From: Anthoceros angustus
Taxonomy: Eukaryota; Streptophyta; Anthocerotopsida; Anthocerotales; Anthocerotaceae
Direction of reading: 5' to 3'
Assembly (NCBI GenBank): GCA_010909165.1
Contig: MU008188.1
Location: forward strand, 1 to 64,000
Length of the DNA: 64,000 bases
The position numbers and the translations under genes are program-made. The notes under the pieces are model-generated. The model was not told where the DNA came from, made no database searches, and saw only the letters and a program-made list of their open reading frames with translations. Below are positions 1-11,010 of this stretch, piece after piece; position 1 is the stretch's first letter, and the number at the start of each line of letters is the position of its first letter.

Positions 1-190
1 GATGCAATTTTTCTGCCCTGATCTGTTCCTGGTCAGCCCGCTTTTAATCTTTTCCTGGAGTGCAATCAGTGCGTGTAATAAAGCTTCAGGACGTGGAGGA
101 CAACCCGGTATGTAAACATCTACCGGTATCACATGATCAGCGCCTTTAACTACTGAATATGTATTGTAAAAACGGTCCTCCGGTTCGACC
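1..190 (-). pseudogene. nuoB: NuoB (NADH-quinone oxidoreductase subunit B) C-terminal fragment, bacterial type
   Basis: Read on the minus strand, the bases encode the end of the complex I subunit that carries cluster N2. Visible motifs are a glycine-rich GGPF, then [18 protein letters not shown], then the diagnostic [21 protein letters not shown] and a basic tail that runs off the window edge. The [15 protein letters not shown] form is that of bacterial NuoB. As I recall them, plant nuclear PSST and plastid NdhK differ at this tail. One extra base in a run of five T/A near 170 shifts the frame between GGPF and NTYS. Upstream of GGPF the match stops and the sequence turns into retrotransposon-like DNA, so a junction lies near 185-200. 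It is probably contamination or a chimeric contig end; transfer into the plant genome is possible. Confidence 0.8.
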
Positions 191-200
191 ACATTTACCT

Positions 201-1655
201 CCAGCGCGTTTCTCCTCCTCGCTTGATTCCCGATCGCCTCCTTCACAATTTTGCGGGATCTCGGACTCACCATAAGCATCTCAGTGACCACAAATTCGCG
301 GTCAAGTGTCGTCTGGAGATCTTATCGACAAGGTTTCCTCCCGTTTGCAGCCACAGCTGGTCGATTCCGACCTTATTGGTAAAACTTCGATTCCATGATC
401 CCTCCTATCGGTGGGATCCATACCGTGGATCCAATTCGGCTCCACCTCCACCTTCCGGGGTGAGCTTTAGCTCATCGGCATTGCGCCGCCCGGCTAATGT
501 CGGGAGAGCGCAGACGTTCCTCCTCCTTTGGCCTTCTTGCCCTACCGGTAGTGCGTCTACCCGTAGTGCCGGACTCTGGGTGATGCCTACCTTTCGGTTG
601 GGTGGGTCCGTTCCTCTCCTTTCGCGCTTTGCCGCGTCTCCGGAGGCCAGGTGGAGTCGTCCCTCACCTTCCTCCGCTTCCTTTCCTCGTGCTCACGCCG
701 TTTTCCGTACGGCCTTCTCTCGGCGGTCGATCGGTGGTCTTGGCCACCATCAACTCTTCATCTGCGCTCATCTCTCCTTCGTACCCTTCCTCCACAATTC
801 CGGATGTCACTGCTGGAGAATCGAAATCTCGCCTCCACCTTGACCCGTCGTTCTGTGTCGGTCTCGGGATTGGTTCGTGCCTCTTCACTGCAGGCTCGGT
901 GAACCTGACCCCTGGTCGTGCTGGTGTCACTCGCGCCACCCCGTACACCTGGGATCCCCCATTTTATGTCCCAATTCCTTACATACAGCAAAGGGTACAA
1001 ACTTCTTGCTTCCAGTTACGGGCATTCGTTTGAGTAGTGACCTGGGGCTCCACAATTATAACAACATCCCTGTGGAATTGCCATCGGCCTTTGTGATGGA
1101 TCTGGTCTCCATTGTCCTGGCGATGTCGGACGCGATCCATACCTTGAGGGAACTGGTGTAGTCGGTTGGTAAGTCGCCCTCATTGATTGAGGTGGCCGAC
1201 TTCCAGTGACGCTTACTGGTCCTCGTCCACATACCAATAATCTCACAGCGGTTTCCACATGATTTCTGACATGTCGTGGTGCGAATACATTCTCGGTTGG
1301 TGTGTCCGTTTGATGACGGATTGAGCAATACACCAAGCGCCTCGGTGAAGGAGATCTTCGTGGAGCTTGATTCTTCCTTTTGCTTTAACCTCTCGGTCAA
1401 CCTCTTGGTCAAAGCCTCCACTTGTCCCAATCCCTCCTCTGCAGACGTTTCTCCTTCTCCATCCGACGGACGTTTTCCCTTTTCTCTCCTTCTCCAGTGC
1501 ACATTCCGCCTCTTCCTGTTGTCTTTTGACCTTCTCCAGGTCCTTCTTCATACGTCGTTCGTAGGCCTTCTCGATTCTTCATCCGATGTGGAGCTTTCAC
1601 GAGTTGTCCTCACTTCTGATGAGGGCGAGGCGGCCAGATGGAGGCGGAGGAAGAC
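201..1655 (-). pseudogene. Gypsy-1 gag, C-terminal part with zinc knuckle
   Basis: Minus-strand gag remains of a Ty3/gypsy element. From high to low coordinate it holds a basic, coiled-coil-like stretch (about 1250-1600, rich in K, E, R), then a CCHC zinc knuckle at 1022-1063 (CYNCGAPGHYSNEC, the CX2CX4HX4C nucleocapsid signature), then about 800 bases of frameshifted acidic/basic sequence without a motif I recognise. The zinc knuckle would bind genomic RNA in the virus-like particle. The upstream half of the gag lies at 7905-9276, on the far side of copia-1. Overlapping plus-strand frames are shadows. No protease or RT follows before the NuoB junction, so pol is missing here. Confidence 0.7.
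1651..1655. repeat. Target site duplication AAGAC (left)
   Basis: AAGAC directly precedes the copia-1 LTR terminus TATGAAAA (TACGAAAA in this copy). The same five bases directly follow the other end at 7905-7909. Five bases is the usual copia integration footprint. Confidence 0.85.
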
Positions 1656-1848
1656 TACGAAAACCCGGTAGTTTAAGTCAAAGCTTGACATGATGTGGTG
1701 TCACGAAGAACAAGTGCAAGCAAGCGGCGAATGCTTAGATAAAATAAAATAAGTGAGCATACACATAAAGCGTAAATTGTAGTTTAAATAGTGTAAACCT
1801 AATGAACCCCATCGCCTAGGTTACATATACTTAATGTATATTTTCATA
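1656..1848 (-). repeat. Copia-1 3' LTR and adjoining polypurine tract
   Basis: 193 bp, matching 7696-7904 from the shared word aagcttgacatgatgtggtg through tgtatattttcata. Termini are TACG...CATA here and TATG...CATA in the partner copy. The adjacent internal bases 1849-1855 read GTGGGAG on the minus strand, a short polypurine tract that would prime plus-strand synthesis. The first ~20 bases differ most between the two copies. Confidence 0.85.
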
Positions 1849-2739
1849 CTCCCACATAACCTAGGCATTATGCATTTTTGACAGGAAGTATAGTCCACGA
1901 GCAGGTTCATCGGTCTTCGTTTCAGCGAGGCACGAAGCACGGCGGCGGCAAGCAGCGTCTCGGCTACTTGCCATAGTTTTATTACGATCGGCGTATGTCT
2001 GCGCCATAATCCGCAGGGTCGATGACGGCCTTGATGGGGGCCTTCTGCCCCTGTGATGATGGAGGCACTAGGATTGCGATCTCTAGGAGAGAGAGCGGCT
2101 AGGGCACATACGAATGACACGCGCCCGCAAGGAATGGAAGCCCCTTCAATCGGCACTTCATGAGAAGCTGGTGGGAGGAAGAGATAGCGGCGGTGTGGTA
2201 TGCAGTGTGCAAGCGAATCGGCGAGCAGCAGTGAAGGAGGAGGAGATTTGTGTGCTGAACAAGCCTATTGCAGACCCTCTCGGAGGCATGAGAGTAAGGT
2301 GGCATGAGGCTATCGGGACTCACTACCGGTGAAGGCGTGATAAAGGAAGAAGCGGAAGCGAAGCTGCGGCTCCACATAAGGACAAAGGAAAGAAGGCGCA
2401 AGATTAGGTGAGAAAACATCGCTTCATCCATGCTCCCTCTTACTAGGTAGTGACACGAAAACATGAGTCTTTATGTGACCGGTATCTTGTTTGTGATGTG
2501 TGCCACAGGCTCCGAGATGGGAAGAGTGGGAGATGATGTCTGACAAGGCGAGATCTGAAACCTAAATTATACTAGGCTTGAAGATCGGAGACTTGGGTCC
2601 CCCTCTCCCCATAGGTCGGGAGAAGCAATACCTTGAGTAGATAGTCAAGTCTACGAGTCCCAAGGACTCCATATGTAATGAATGCTTGACTTTGGCGTGC
2701 CTTTGTCAATATGTCCGCATGTTATCATTAGGGAACATG

Positions 2740-4040
2740 TAGAATCTTAATAATTCCTCTTGATCTCTCTTATGTAGTGATGTTTAATCTCGAAGTGCTT
2801 CGTTCTTGCATGGAAACGGGATTAGCGACCAACGCAATGATTTGTTGTCACATAGCACGACGTGGGTTCCTTCCGCTCAACATGGAGGTCTCTCAAGTAA
2901 GCACGCTCCCACTCGACCTCTTTTGCGAATCAACAACGATATGTACCTCGCTTGATGAAAGGGCTATTGACATCTGTTTTTGCATGACCAATTCACGACC
3001 ACCGGCCGGAGGAAGCGATGTCGAGGCTCTTCCGTGAGTTAGGGTCGGAAGCCCAACAAGATCCGATAAGAGATAGTGTGAGGCCGGAAGGCAAACCACG
3101 ATAGAAGAGGCCAGCTTGATGTCCCTTTGAGGTAACGATAGATTCGTTTGACAACCGCCCAATGCACTCGTCCAGGCTTCTCAAGAAATTGGGACAGAGC
3201 TAATCAAAAAGCAATATCCGGTCTTGTCCAATTGGAGATGTAAATGAGGCAGCCCTGGCATGCAAGGGATCTTCTCCATGTCGGCAAGTTCCTCGGTGGT
3301 TGCACATTGGTCAGTTAACTTTACCCCACAGGCACGGAGTGGATCCGGACGCGCTTGATCAAGCTGAAATCTCCTCAGTATCTCGGTAAGGTATTTCTTC
3401 TGGTGAATTACAATCAGGCTTGTGTCCCTGTGACGTAGCACCTGGACACCTAGACAGAATTTTAAATCTCCCACATCCTTCATCTCAAATTCAGTTCTAA
3501 GCAGATTTTTAACCTTTTCTAACATGTCAAAATTTATGCAGTGCAAAGATCTGATCATCTACATATATGGCTAGGATGCAAAAGCTAAACCATCAACAAG
3601 GTAGTACACGGAAGAATCGAAGACTGACGAAACCAAGACTCTTAAGGTGAGTGTCTAATCTCTTGTTCCACAGCATGGCACTTTGTTTGAGGCCATACAG
3701 GGCCCTAAGAAGCTTGAGTACCTTCCTTGGAAATTGTTTGTTGATGTAGCCTTGGGGCTGTTCCATATATATCTCCTCTTCAATTTTGCCATGTAAGAAA
3801 GCAGTACATACATCCATTTGATGCAGTTCGAGATTGAGCTCAGCAGCTATAGCCAGGATGATTCTAATCGACTGTGCTCTGACTACAGGAGAAAAGGTCT
3901 CCTGGTAGTCGAGGCCAGGAACTTGACTAAAGCCCCGTGCACAGAGTCGAGCCTTATACCGAGCAATCTCACCTTTAGCATTTAGCTTAGTCTTGAAAAC
4001 CCATTTACAGCTAACAGCTTTGCGGCCAGCTGGCAAGTCT
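2740..4040 (-). pseudogene. Copia-1 reverse transcriptase and RNase H
   Basis: RVT_2-type polymerase. It opens near 4030 with CKWVFKTKLNAKGEIARYKA and continues with FSPVVRAQSIRIILAIAA, MDVCTAFLHGKIEEEIYM and LYGLKQSAMLWNKRL. The catalytic YVDD is at 3554-3565 (ILAIYVDDQIF). Then come FEMKDVGDLKFCLGVQVLRH and KKYLTEILRRF. RNase H follows; its late motif KHFEIKHHYIREI is readable at about 2763-2800. These enzymes copy the element RNA into cDNA inside the particle. At least one frameshift lies beside YVDD (around 3560-3595) and more occur in RNase H, so no product is expected. Confidence 0.88.
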
Positions 4041-4640
4041 GTGAGTACCCATGTTTTGTTTTTGAGTATGGACTGATATTCCTCCTCTCTGCGGCTTGCG
4101 CTGATGGGCGTCGGGCGGGGTAGGCTTCATCCATGGAGACCGGGTCCAGATCTGAGGGGCACTCCGGGGAGCAATGCCGGGGACAACCATGTGTCTTTGA
4201 AGAGCGATAGTCAATGGAAGAATAAGGTGGGTCTTTCCATTGGGAAGGAGGAGCCAGCCTTAAAGGATACTGAGGGGAACACTGAAGCAAAGCCTCCTCT
4301 AACCGAGATAGGCAGGATCTTCAAGGGCTCAAGATGCAAGTCATAATCAAGATCCGGTGGAGCAGGTATGGGCGGGCAGGCTCAATGATGGGTATGGAAT
4401 CCGGAAGAGGATCGATCGGGAGGGAGGGGGATCTGGATTTAAAGGCTTGGCATCCGTGGTGAAGATTAGGGACCTTGAGGCCACCTGTGGAAAGATAGAT
4501 GGAGGAGTCTCAATGGAATCAGGGAAAGACTCATCATCAGAGGAATCTGAATCAGGGTGCACGCCAGCACGAGGGGAGGCTGAAGAGCAGTTCTTTGAAA
4601 ACAATGCTTCGTGCGAGAAAAGGGGTAAGAGTGACTGGGT
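4041..4640 (-). other. Copia-1 spacer between RT and integrase
   Basis: About 600 bases of the region that normally links integrase to RT in copia pol. The minus-strand frames here are hydrophilic, rich in P, S and D (for example SDSSDDESFPDSIETPPSIF), as expected for the poorly conserved linker. No conserved motif is visible. Confidence 0.5.
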
Positions 4641-5410
4641 CTATCAGCTTGTAGGCTTTAGCCTCATCTCCATATCCTACAAAGATTAATGCCCTTGATC
4701 TGTCATCTAACTTCTGACGTTTTTCTGGTGGGATATAGGCGTAGGCAGTGGAGCCAAAAACTCTGAGGTGCTGTATGCTAGGTTTCCGTCCCCAAAATTG
4801 CTCAAAAGGAGTCTTACCTTGAAGTGAAGTAGTGAGCAGACTGTTTAGAATGTAGGTAGGCTATTGTGCTTACGCGTACTCGGCAATGATGCCCATCTCA
4901 ACATCTTTGAGTCATGCCATGAGAGTCTGGTTCTTCCTCTCGGCAACCCGTTTCTTTGTGGGGTATAAGCAGTGAGTTGACGAAGGATACCATTTTCTGG
5001 AGGAAATCATCAAAATGCAGTTGCGAAATTGATTCCATTGTCGATTCGCAAACATTTGAGTAAACTGACTGTTGTCTCGGGCCATGAGGATCCATTCTTG
5101 AAACATGTGAAGGTATCACTCTTACGGGACATGGTATAGGTCCAAGTAAAACGGAAGTCATCGGTTATTGTAAGATAGTACCATGCTCCTCCTAAAGATT
5201 GTGTTTGCAGTTTACGGATATGTCGGCATGAACCAAGTCAAGGAGGCTGAAGTTCGAAGGCATGGTGTGGAAAAGGCTTCTCTTTTGCTTCGCCAAAAGC
5301 GAGGCCTCATGATGGGCAAGTCTTTGAAACATAAAATGGTTATTCTGATCCGAGACATTTTATTAGTGAATTCTTGTTGACATGCCCAAAGCGAGCATGC
5401 CATAACCCTT
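4640..5410 (-). pseudogene. Copia-1 GAG-pre-integrase and integrase
   Basis: The GAG-pre-integrase motif LWHARFGHVN is at 5376-5405. Downstream, the integrase region containing the catalytic glutamate reads VAERKNQTLMA at about 4915-4960. The copia integrase C-terminal signature follows at 4645-4770 as fragments resembling AYAYIPPEKRQKL and FVGYGDEAKAYKL. This enzyme would insert cDNA into host chromatin. The frame is broken several times between 4780 and 5370, and the DD part of the DDE triad is not clearly readable. Confidence 0.8.
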
Positions 5411-7684
5411 CACTTGCGGGCAAATGTCTTTGGAGAAGTTGATGCGATGACAACACTCGATGGGAACTTCACAAGTCACATCCGGTCGGTAAAGCTCGGT
5501 CGGGGACTCCACGGCCAATACCTTTATTCCTTTGGAGGAATGCTGAAGACTTCACAAGTTGTCCCATAGAGCGGAACTCAGGTTGTGTTGGATTGCCGAG
5601 TCGGACGGACGATTCTTCGCCATTCGGTACATAAAAGATGCACGGCACATGCGACCTTGAATTATCAGCCATAAGAAAGCAGCGGTGCAGATCCACTGGA
5701 TGGGTAAGCTCGTTGAGCGTCGTTCGTCACCCGGCAGACTGACTTGGTGGGTCGAAACTTCAGCTGGCGAGCAATTTGTTGTCTTTACAAATGTGTGCGA
5801 TTGCGCTGAATCTAGGTACTGCGAGGCGCTCGATGATGAGGAGAGGCGGATGGTGAGAATCTTGACCACTTGCTTTTCCATTCTCATTTGAGATCTTTCT
5901 TCCTTAGTGTTAACCTCGGCTTGGGACGACGGGCTCGCCTTCTTTTGCGGCAATCCCTCCTGCCGCACGTTACCAATTACTACCGGGTTTCTTGGTTGAG
6001 GAAGAAGATGAACCGGTGGTCGGACGACTGAGAATCTTGGTCGTCCTCCTCTTCCGCCCTCTCCAGAACCTCCACTGGCGTGAGGTGTAGAGGACTCATG
6101 CATCCGAACCTTTCGAGCCACTGGATTGTGTCAAGTCGACTCTTCTTGATACAATAGGATATCACATTCTCAGGTGAGGTTCACAGGTTCAGTGCCACGT
6201 TACGGCTAGCTATAAGTGGCCCATTTTGTAGTGACACAAAAGTTTGGTATGATGCGGGAAGACTAAGCGGTGAGCAATAGCATCCTCTTGATCATTTGGT
6301 GTTCAAGGAGCAAGGCGGGAGGCGAAGATGAGAATTTGCTTGTGTGGGCAGCCACCGTCACCCTCCCGCATCTTCAAAGTGTAGAACTCTGTTTGTCTTT
6401 GCACACTTAGTAAGCATCGTCTTGGCGGCATATGTATTAATGGTGATTCCAAACTTCATGGGCTTTGGTCAAAGATTCCATATCTGGAATGAGAACTTCA
6501 TCAAGTCCGTGGATCAAGAGCAAAACAACAACATTGGTAGTTCCATTTGTCAACATCGACTTGTGTTATAGTGGTTCGATTGCGATCCTCCGGTAGGAAA
6601 AGCGGTTCGCGTAAGATCCATCCACGACTCCCCATACTCCTCTTGCGCATGAGTGGTCATCATCACGTACGCCATATGTCAAATTTCGTTCCATTGAATC
6701 ATCTTGTGTTTTCAATTACTGTAAAGGTTGGAGCGACCATCTTGTGGATGGGCGGTTGTATAAGCGGAGTTGAAAGGGAAAAAGAAGGTGGATTGGGAGG
6801 AACGGTGGTGGATTGGATGGAGATGTAGCTCTAGGTGGGTACGTGGTGGGCTTGGAGGTGTCCTAAAAGCCCAAACGCGTCTCTGAAATATGTATGGAGA
6901 TAAAGGGAAGCTAAAGAGGTAGTCTCTAGCGAGACATACATAAATACAAAAAACCACCGAGCAGATGGCAGTTATCTAAAGAAAACTCTTTTAGGGTTTC
7001 ATTTGGCTTTTAGCGAACTAGAAAAGACCAACTAACTCTTGACTTCTTTTCTAGGGCATGGATGGCTTGAGAAAGCGGTTACTAGCGCGGTCTTGAGCCA
7101 GGCGAGAAAAGGGTAGTAACGCACTTGGGTAAAACGAACCATCACCATGCTAGAAAAGCAGGTTAGATCACGACGCTCCTCCTCTCGGAGGGCGTAATGT
7201 TGATATGCGCTTGGTGGTCCTTCAATTTGGAGGAAAATCTAACAAATAGTTTATGAATTTTCGTGTTGAGTCCGACCTCATAGAAAAGATTGTTGTCTAC
7301 AGACACGTTTAAAATTCCTTCCAAAGTACCTCGGTGAATATCACGCAATGTGTTTGGATGTCTTGGTCTCCGTCTGAGGCTGGTGAGAGATCGCGGTTTC
7401 TTTGTGATGATCTTGTTTGAACAATCGTCCCTGTACAAGTGGATGTTGTAGCGATTCGTTTTTTGATGTGAAGTATTGCGGCCCGCCAATAATTCTCCAG
7501 GATCAATTGATCACGTTCAGCCTTTGTCTCAACCCCAGACCAGGGGATGCTGGTTGGAATACACGAGGAGGTCTTTAGAAAACCTGGCCTTGAGAAGGTC
7601 TTTGCAAATCCTCCTCTTCCACCGAATCCACAATTCGATTTGTTCCTCGGCATTGCAACTACAGCATGTTCACCAGCGCATGTG
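5411..7684 (-). pseudogene. Copia-1 gag and protease region, decayed
   Basis: By position this is where copia gag and aspartic protease should lie. The frames are hydrophilic and broken: 5552-6121 is rich in S, R and P, and 7309-7653 is basic. I cannot point to an intact CCHC knuckle or a DSGA protease motif, so the assignment rests on position between the primer site and the GAG-pre-integrase motif. A T-rich stretch near 6960-7010 has no obvious role. Confidence 0.45.
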
Positions 7685-7695
7685 CTCTGATACCA
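7685..7695 (-). other. Copia-1 primer-binding site (initiator tRNA-Met)
   Basis: Minus strand TGGTATCAGAG, the complement of the plant initiator tRNA-Met 3' end, abutting the LTR terminus with no spacer. It fixes the LTR boundary at 7696 and shows that the element points to lower coordinates. Confidence 0.9.
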
Positions 7696-7904
7696 TATGA
7701 AAAACCAGAGGCGCTGGATTTAAGTCAAGAAAGCTTGACATGATGTGGTGTCACGAAGAACAAGTGCAAGCAAGCAGCCAGAATGCTTAGATAAAATAAA
7801 ATAAGTGAGCATACACATAAAACGTAAATTGTAGTTTAAATAGTGTAAACCTAATGAACCCCATACGCCTAGGTTACACATATACTTAATGTATATTTTT
7901 CATA
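7696..7904 (-). repeat. Copia-1 5' LTR
   Basis: 209 bp partner of 1656-1848, beginning TATGAAAAACC and ending TTTTTCATA on the plus strand, so the termini are an eight-base inverted repeat TATGAAAA/TTTTCATA. AAGAC follows at 7905-7909 as the right target duplication. Differences from the 3' LTR are mostly small indels. Confidence 0.88.
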
Positions 7905-7909
7905 AAGAC
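7905..7909. repeat. Target site duplication AAGAC (right)
   Basis: Exact match to 1651-1655, flanking the copia-1 5' LTR terminus CATA. Confidence 0.85.
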
Positions 7910-9276
7910 GAGGAGCTAGATCTCCTCGATCCTTTCCTCTTCTTATGACTTCGCCTCTTCTTTCTCCTCCTCCCCAACTCGGCGGACTCCCATTCCTCAG
8001 CTAAGCGGAGGGCTCCTGCTAACGTCTTCGTTCCACGCTGCGGTGTACCTCCATTTTGAGACAAGCCACTCACAAACCAATCAGCAACGCTCTTGTGAGT
8101 ACCCGGAGGTGGCGGGTCTCCGGCCTCTCGGGTGCACATTTCGGAACTCGATCTAGATATACGTAAAACCTCTCCACATAATCGAACAAAGACTCGCTTC
8201 TTCCCTCTGAAGGGTCCTCGGCTTTGCCAAAGTGTGGTGTGCATATGAGCCCAGGAAATTCAAGGCTGCCTTGAGCTTCCCAATTGGCGCCCCACGAATT
8301 ATGGATGCGCCGTACCCACCGTTGTCGTGCCCTCTCGGATCCGGAAGATCTTGCGGTCGATCGGACTCCATCCTCCAAATTAGCGTGGGAGGCGTGCCGA
8401 AAGTTCTTACAAGCGCCTCCGCGTCATCTCCCTTCTTCTTCTGCTTTTGGCGTATTGGCGCGGTTGCGTGGCGTGGCCCTCCTCCTCCACCAACTCCACT
8501 CATGTTGCTTTGTCACAGCGTCACACACTTCTTCTTCCTTGAATAACAGCAGATCGGGATCCTTGAGTAAATCTTCTACCAAGGTGGTGACCTCCCTTGG
8601 TTCGTCAGCGGATCAATCGTGAGATTCGATCGAGTCGTTCCGCCAAATCCTCCGACCAGGCCTGAAATTCCCCGCTACTGACGACCTCGTCGTCGCTGTC
8701 AGTTTCGCTGGAAGTTGGGGTGGTATCACCGCTTCGAGAAGCAAAACGTCGCGGGAGTTCCGCGACGGTTGTGAAAGGCAGGTCGTGCTCGGAAAAGTGC
8801 GCCTCTTCCTCGTCGCTGGACACCAATTTCTCTTCCACGACCTCCTTCCTTTCGCTGTCGGTGATCTCCGCCTCTTCCTCCTCTTCCTCCTCTTCCGCAC
8901 CTCTCGTTTTACGGGTCAAGCGACTTCCTCGCGTCACGTGACTCACTTCCTCCTGTCCTCGGTAGCGGCAGTACGGTCTCTTCCATGGCTGATTCCTCCA
9001 TGGCTCGTAAATCTCCTTGCGGTGTGGTGGTGACCTCACGTGTATCTCGAGATCGGCCCCTACGGACATACGCACTCATCCTCATGTCCTCCAACTCACA
9101 GGTGTTAAGAAGAAAGCAAGTCACGCCCCGTTTAGTGTCTCAACCGGTCACCCCTATGACAACTTAGGCAGCGCAAGTTTCCTTCTTCTCACCCTATGGT
9201 CGACTCTCAGTCCCTTTGGAAAACACTCTGCAGCCTATCGATGGAAACCACAAAACTTCAAACTTTCAACAACAAA
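7910..9276 (-). pseudogene. Gypsy-1 gag, N-terminal part
   Basis: Minus-strand gag of the G-family gypsy element, starting just inside its tRNA-Asp primer site. About 8605-9075 encodes an acidic stretch with an E-run and SETDSDDEV, then FQAWSEDLAERLDRISRLI. About 8100-8250 contains a retrotransposon-gag core resembling ESLFDYVERFYVYLDRV, comparable to ESLYDYVEGFMV in the second G-family copy near 38950. The low end (7910-8000) is a K/R-rich then serine-rich tract that is cut by copia-1. Several frameshifts are present. It would form the capsid. The remainder is at 201-1655. Confidence 0.7.
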
Positions 9277-9294
9277 TCCCCGGCAACGGCGCCA
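9277..9294 (-). other. Gypsy-1 primer-binding site (tRNA-Asp)
   Basis: Minus strand TGGCGCCGTTGCCGGGGA, 18 bases complementary to a tRNA-Asp 3' end, four bases from the LTR start TGTGGTAGGG at 9299. This primer choice is known from Athila/Calypso-type plant gypsy elements. Confidence 0.88.
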
Positions 9295-9298
9295 AAAA

Positions 9299-9912
9299 TG
9301 TGGTAGGGAAAACCCGGGGCACTCCCGAGGTCCTCCCACTATAGCGGCCACACTTATCACTTTGTCGCTTTGCGTTGGGTTTCGTCCCATGAGACTTGTG
9401 TGAAAGTTCGAGGTCTTGATGCCCGTCGCTACTGCATGACACACTTCTCGACCTTCTAAACAAGCAAGGCGCCTCTACTCTCCCTCTTCCACGGTACGCT
9501 TGCCTTTGCCCGAAAATCACCAATCCTCGACCTACAACGACACACTTGCAGGTCACCTTTGGCGAGGAGCCTATCACGGGCGCCGAGGACCCCAGTCCAC
9601 AGCGATTTCGTCCCTACTTCTAAGACCACTCTTCTCCACTCGGGGCTCTCTTTTACTTGCAGTTGGGATTCGTCCCTTAGGCTGCACTGTGGCCTTCCAC
9701 TAACACCTACACCTCTAATCCTCTACTCATCTTCTCATCTTCTCATCCTCTTCCTCCTATTCTAACCTCGATTCGGGCTTCTTGACTCGCCCTTACGGCT
9801 GGCCACAGGGTCGGCCTCCACCAGCAAGTTCTTCCTTGGGCGGTTGCTATGAGTTTGACACCACTCGGCGCCACCGAGTCTTTCCCATGTGCGATCTCCG
9901 TAGTGTTCACTG
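9299..9912 (-). repeat. G-family LTR copy A, left part
   Basis: Begins TGTGGTAGGG next to the primer site. It matches 31121-31816 and 40061-40760 through landmarks such as cacttatc, gggtttcgtcccatgagac, cgatttcgtccctacttcta and ggcggttgctatgagtttg. The match stops where the copia-2 LTR begins at 9913 and resumes near 16736, so copia-2 is nested in this LTR. Confidence 0.82.
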
Positions 9913-10155
9913 TGAAGGATCGTAGCGTCTTTGGTGGAAGGAGGAGGCGGAGGAGGCAGAATAGCTCTCTCTCATTGAGATGAGGCTTGGAGGTATTATA
10001 CCCTCAATAGGCTCCCTAGGAAGCTCCACAAGAAGCTCCTAGGAAGGAGCACAAGAAGCTTCCTAGTGATTAGCTTAGCTAAACTAATGATACTTAACAC
10101 CTAACTTAGACTAAGTGTATTAGTCTAAGTACATTTGGGCTTTAATACCCTTACA
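9913..10155 (-). repeat. Copia-2 3' LTR with polypurine tract
   Basis: Starts TGAAGGATCG, ends CCCTTACA. It matches 16481-16720 through ctctcattgagatgaggctt, ggaagctccacaagaagctc and ttagactaagtgtattagtc. Bases 10156-10170 read CTTTAAGTGGGAGGT on the minus strand, a good polypurine tract abutting the LTR. Confidence 0.85.
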
Positions 10156-10179
10156 ACCTCCCACTTAAAGGCCAATTTA

Positions 10180-11010
10180 CCTTGGAAGAATGGACTATCT
10201 CATGCCCATCGATGTCAGAGCTTGTGCAAATTGCTCGTAGAGAGTCCCTTGGTAAGAATATCTGCGGGGTTGGTGGTGTGAACCTTGACAAGTTGTACCC
10301 TCTTGTCATCCAACACCTCTCGAATGAAGTGATACTTCACATCCACATGTTTAGTCTTCGCATGAAACACGATTCTTTGCCAATTGGATAGCACTGCTAT
10401 CACAATGCAACACCGGACTCAACCTTGATCCCCAAGTCTCCCACTAAGCGCAAGCCATATGGCTTCCTTGCAAGCCTCGATTCGCAACATACTCGGCCTC
10501 TGTGGTAGATAGCGTGCCGCAAAGCAGATCGCCATGAGACGCCCCTCCAGTGCGTGAAGACATAACGATGTGGACCTCCTTTTGTCCATATCCCCACATA
10601 ATCGGCATCTGTACCCAACCACATGCATCTTCACTACCAAAACATATGCACAAAGCTTTTGTACCATTCGGATACCTCATAACTCCTTTTCGCCTCCCAA
10701 TGCTTCTTGCGGTTTGACATAAACACACTAACCACTCCGCAAAGGCAATGTCGGGACGCAATCATTGCATACATCAAACTCCCTACGGTGATGAGTATGG
10801 GACCTTCTCCATTTCAGCTTTGTCCTCCTCGAGCTTGGGGCAATCCGGCAAGTTTCACATATGGAGGCAATGGAGTACCCAATGGCTTCCCTTCTCCATG
10901 TTGAAGCGTTGAAGCACCATAATGTATTAAAGAGACAAATAAAGCACGCTTATATGTTCAGAATCGCATGCCAAGTATATGGCTCGCCTCTCCCAAGTCT
11001 GTCATTTCAA
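10180..11010 (-). pseudogene. Copia-2 RT C-terminal end and RNase H
   Basis: From high to low: FEMTDLGEASHILGM near 10960-11010 (the segment that follows YVDD in copia RT), MEKGKPLGTPL, then RNase H with RPDIAFA near 10740, FGSEDACGWV, STTEAEYV near 10490, and FHAKTKHVDVKYHFIREVL, ADILTKGL at 10215-10360. These motifs are in the correct order, but the frame shifts repeatedly. The polymerase core that should precede FEMTDLGE is absent and is replaced by G-family LTR DNA. Confidence 0.85.

Larger units (their letters stand above)
1656..7904 (-). mobile_element. Copia-1, structurally complete Ty1/copia element
   Basis: A 6.25 kb element with two similar LTRs (1656-1848 and 7696-7904), a primer-binding site abutting the high-coordinate LTR, a short polypurine tract abutting the low one, and a 5-bp target duplication AAGAC. 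Gene order on the minus strand is GAG-pre-integrase, integrase, RT, RNase H, which is the copia order. All reading frames are broken by small indels. It sits inside the gypsy-1 gag: if the element and one AAGAC are ignored, the flanking gag reads through in one frame as a serine run. It is therefore younger than gypsy-1. Confidence 0.9.

Noticed and set aside
223-1033. Plus-strand frames (up to 206 codons) near the left end
   Set aside because: Opposite to the gag with its zinc knuckle on the minus strand; composition and lack of motifs mark them as shadows.
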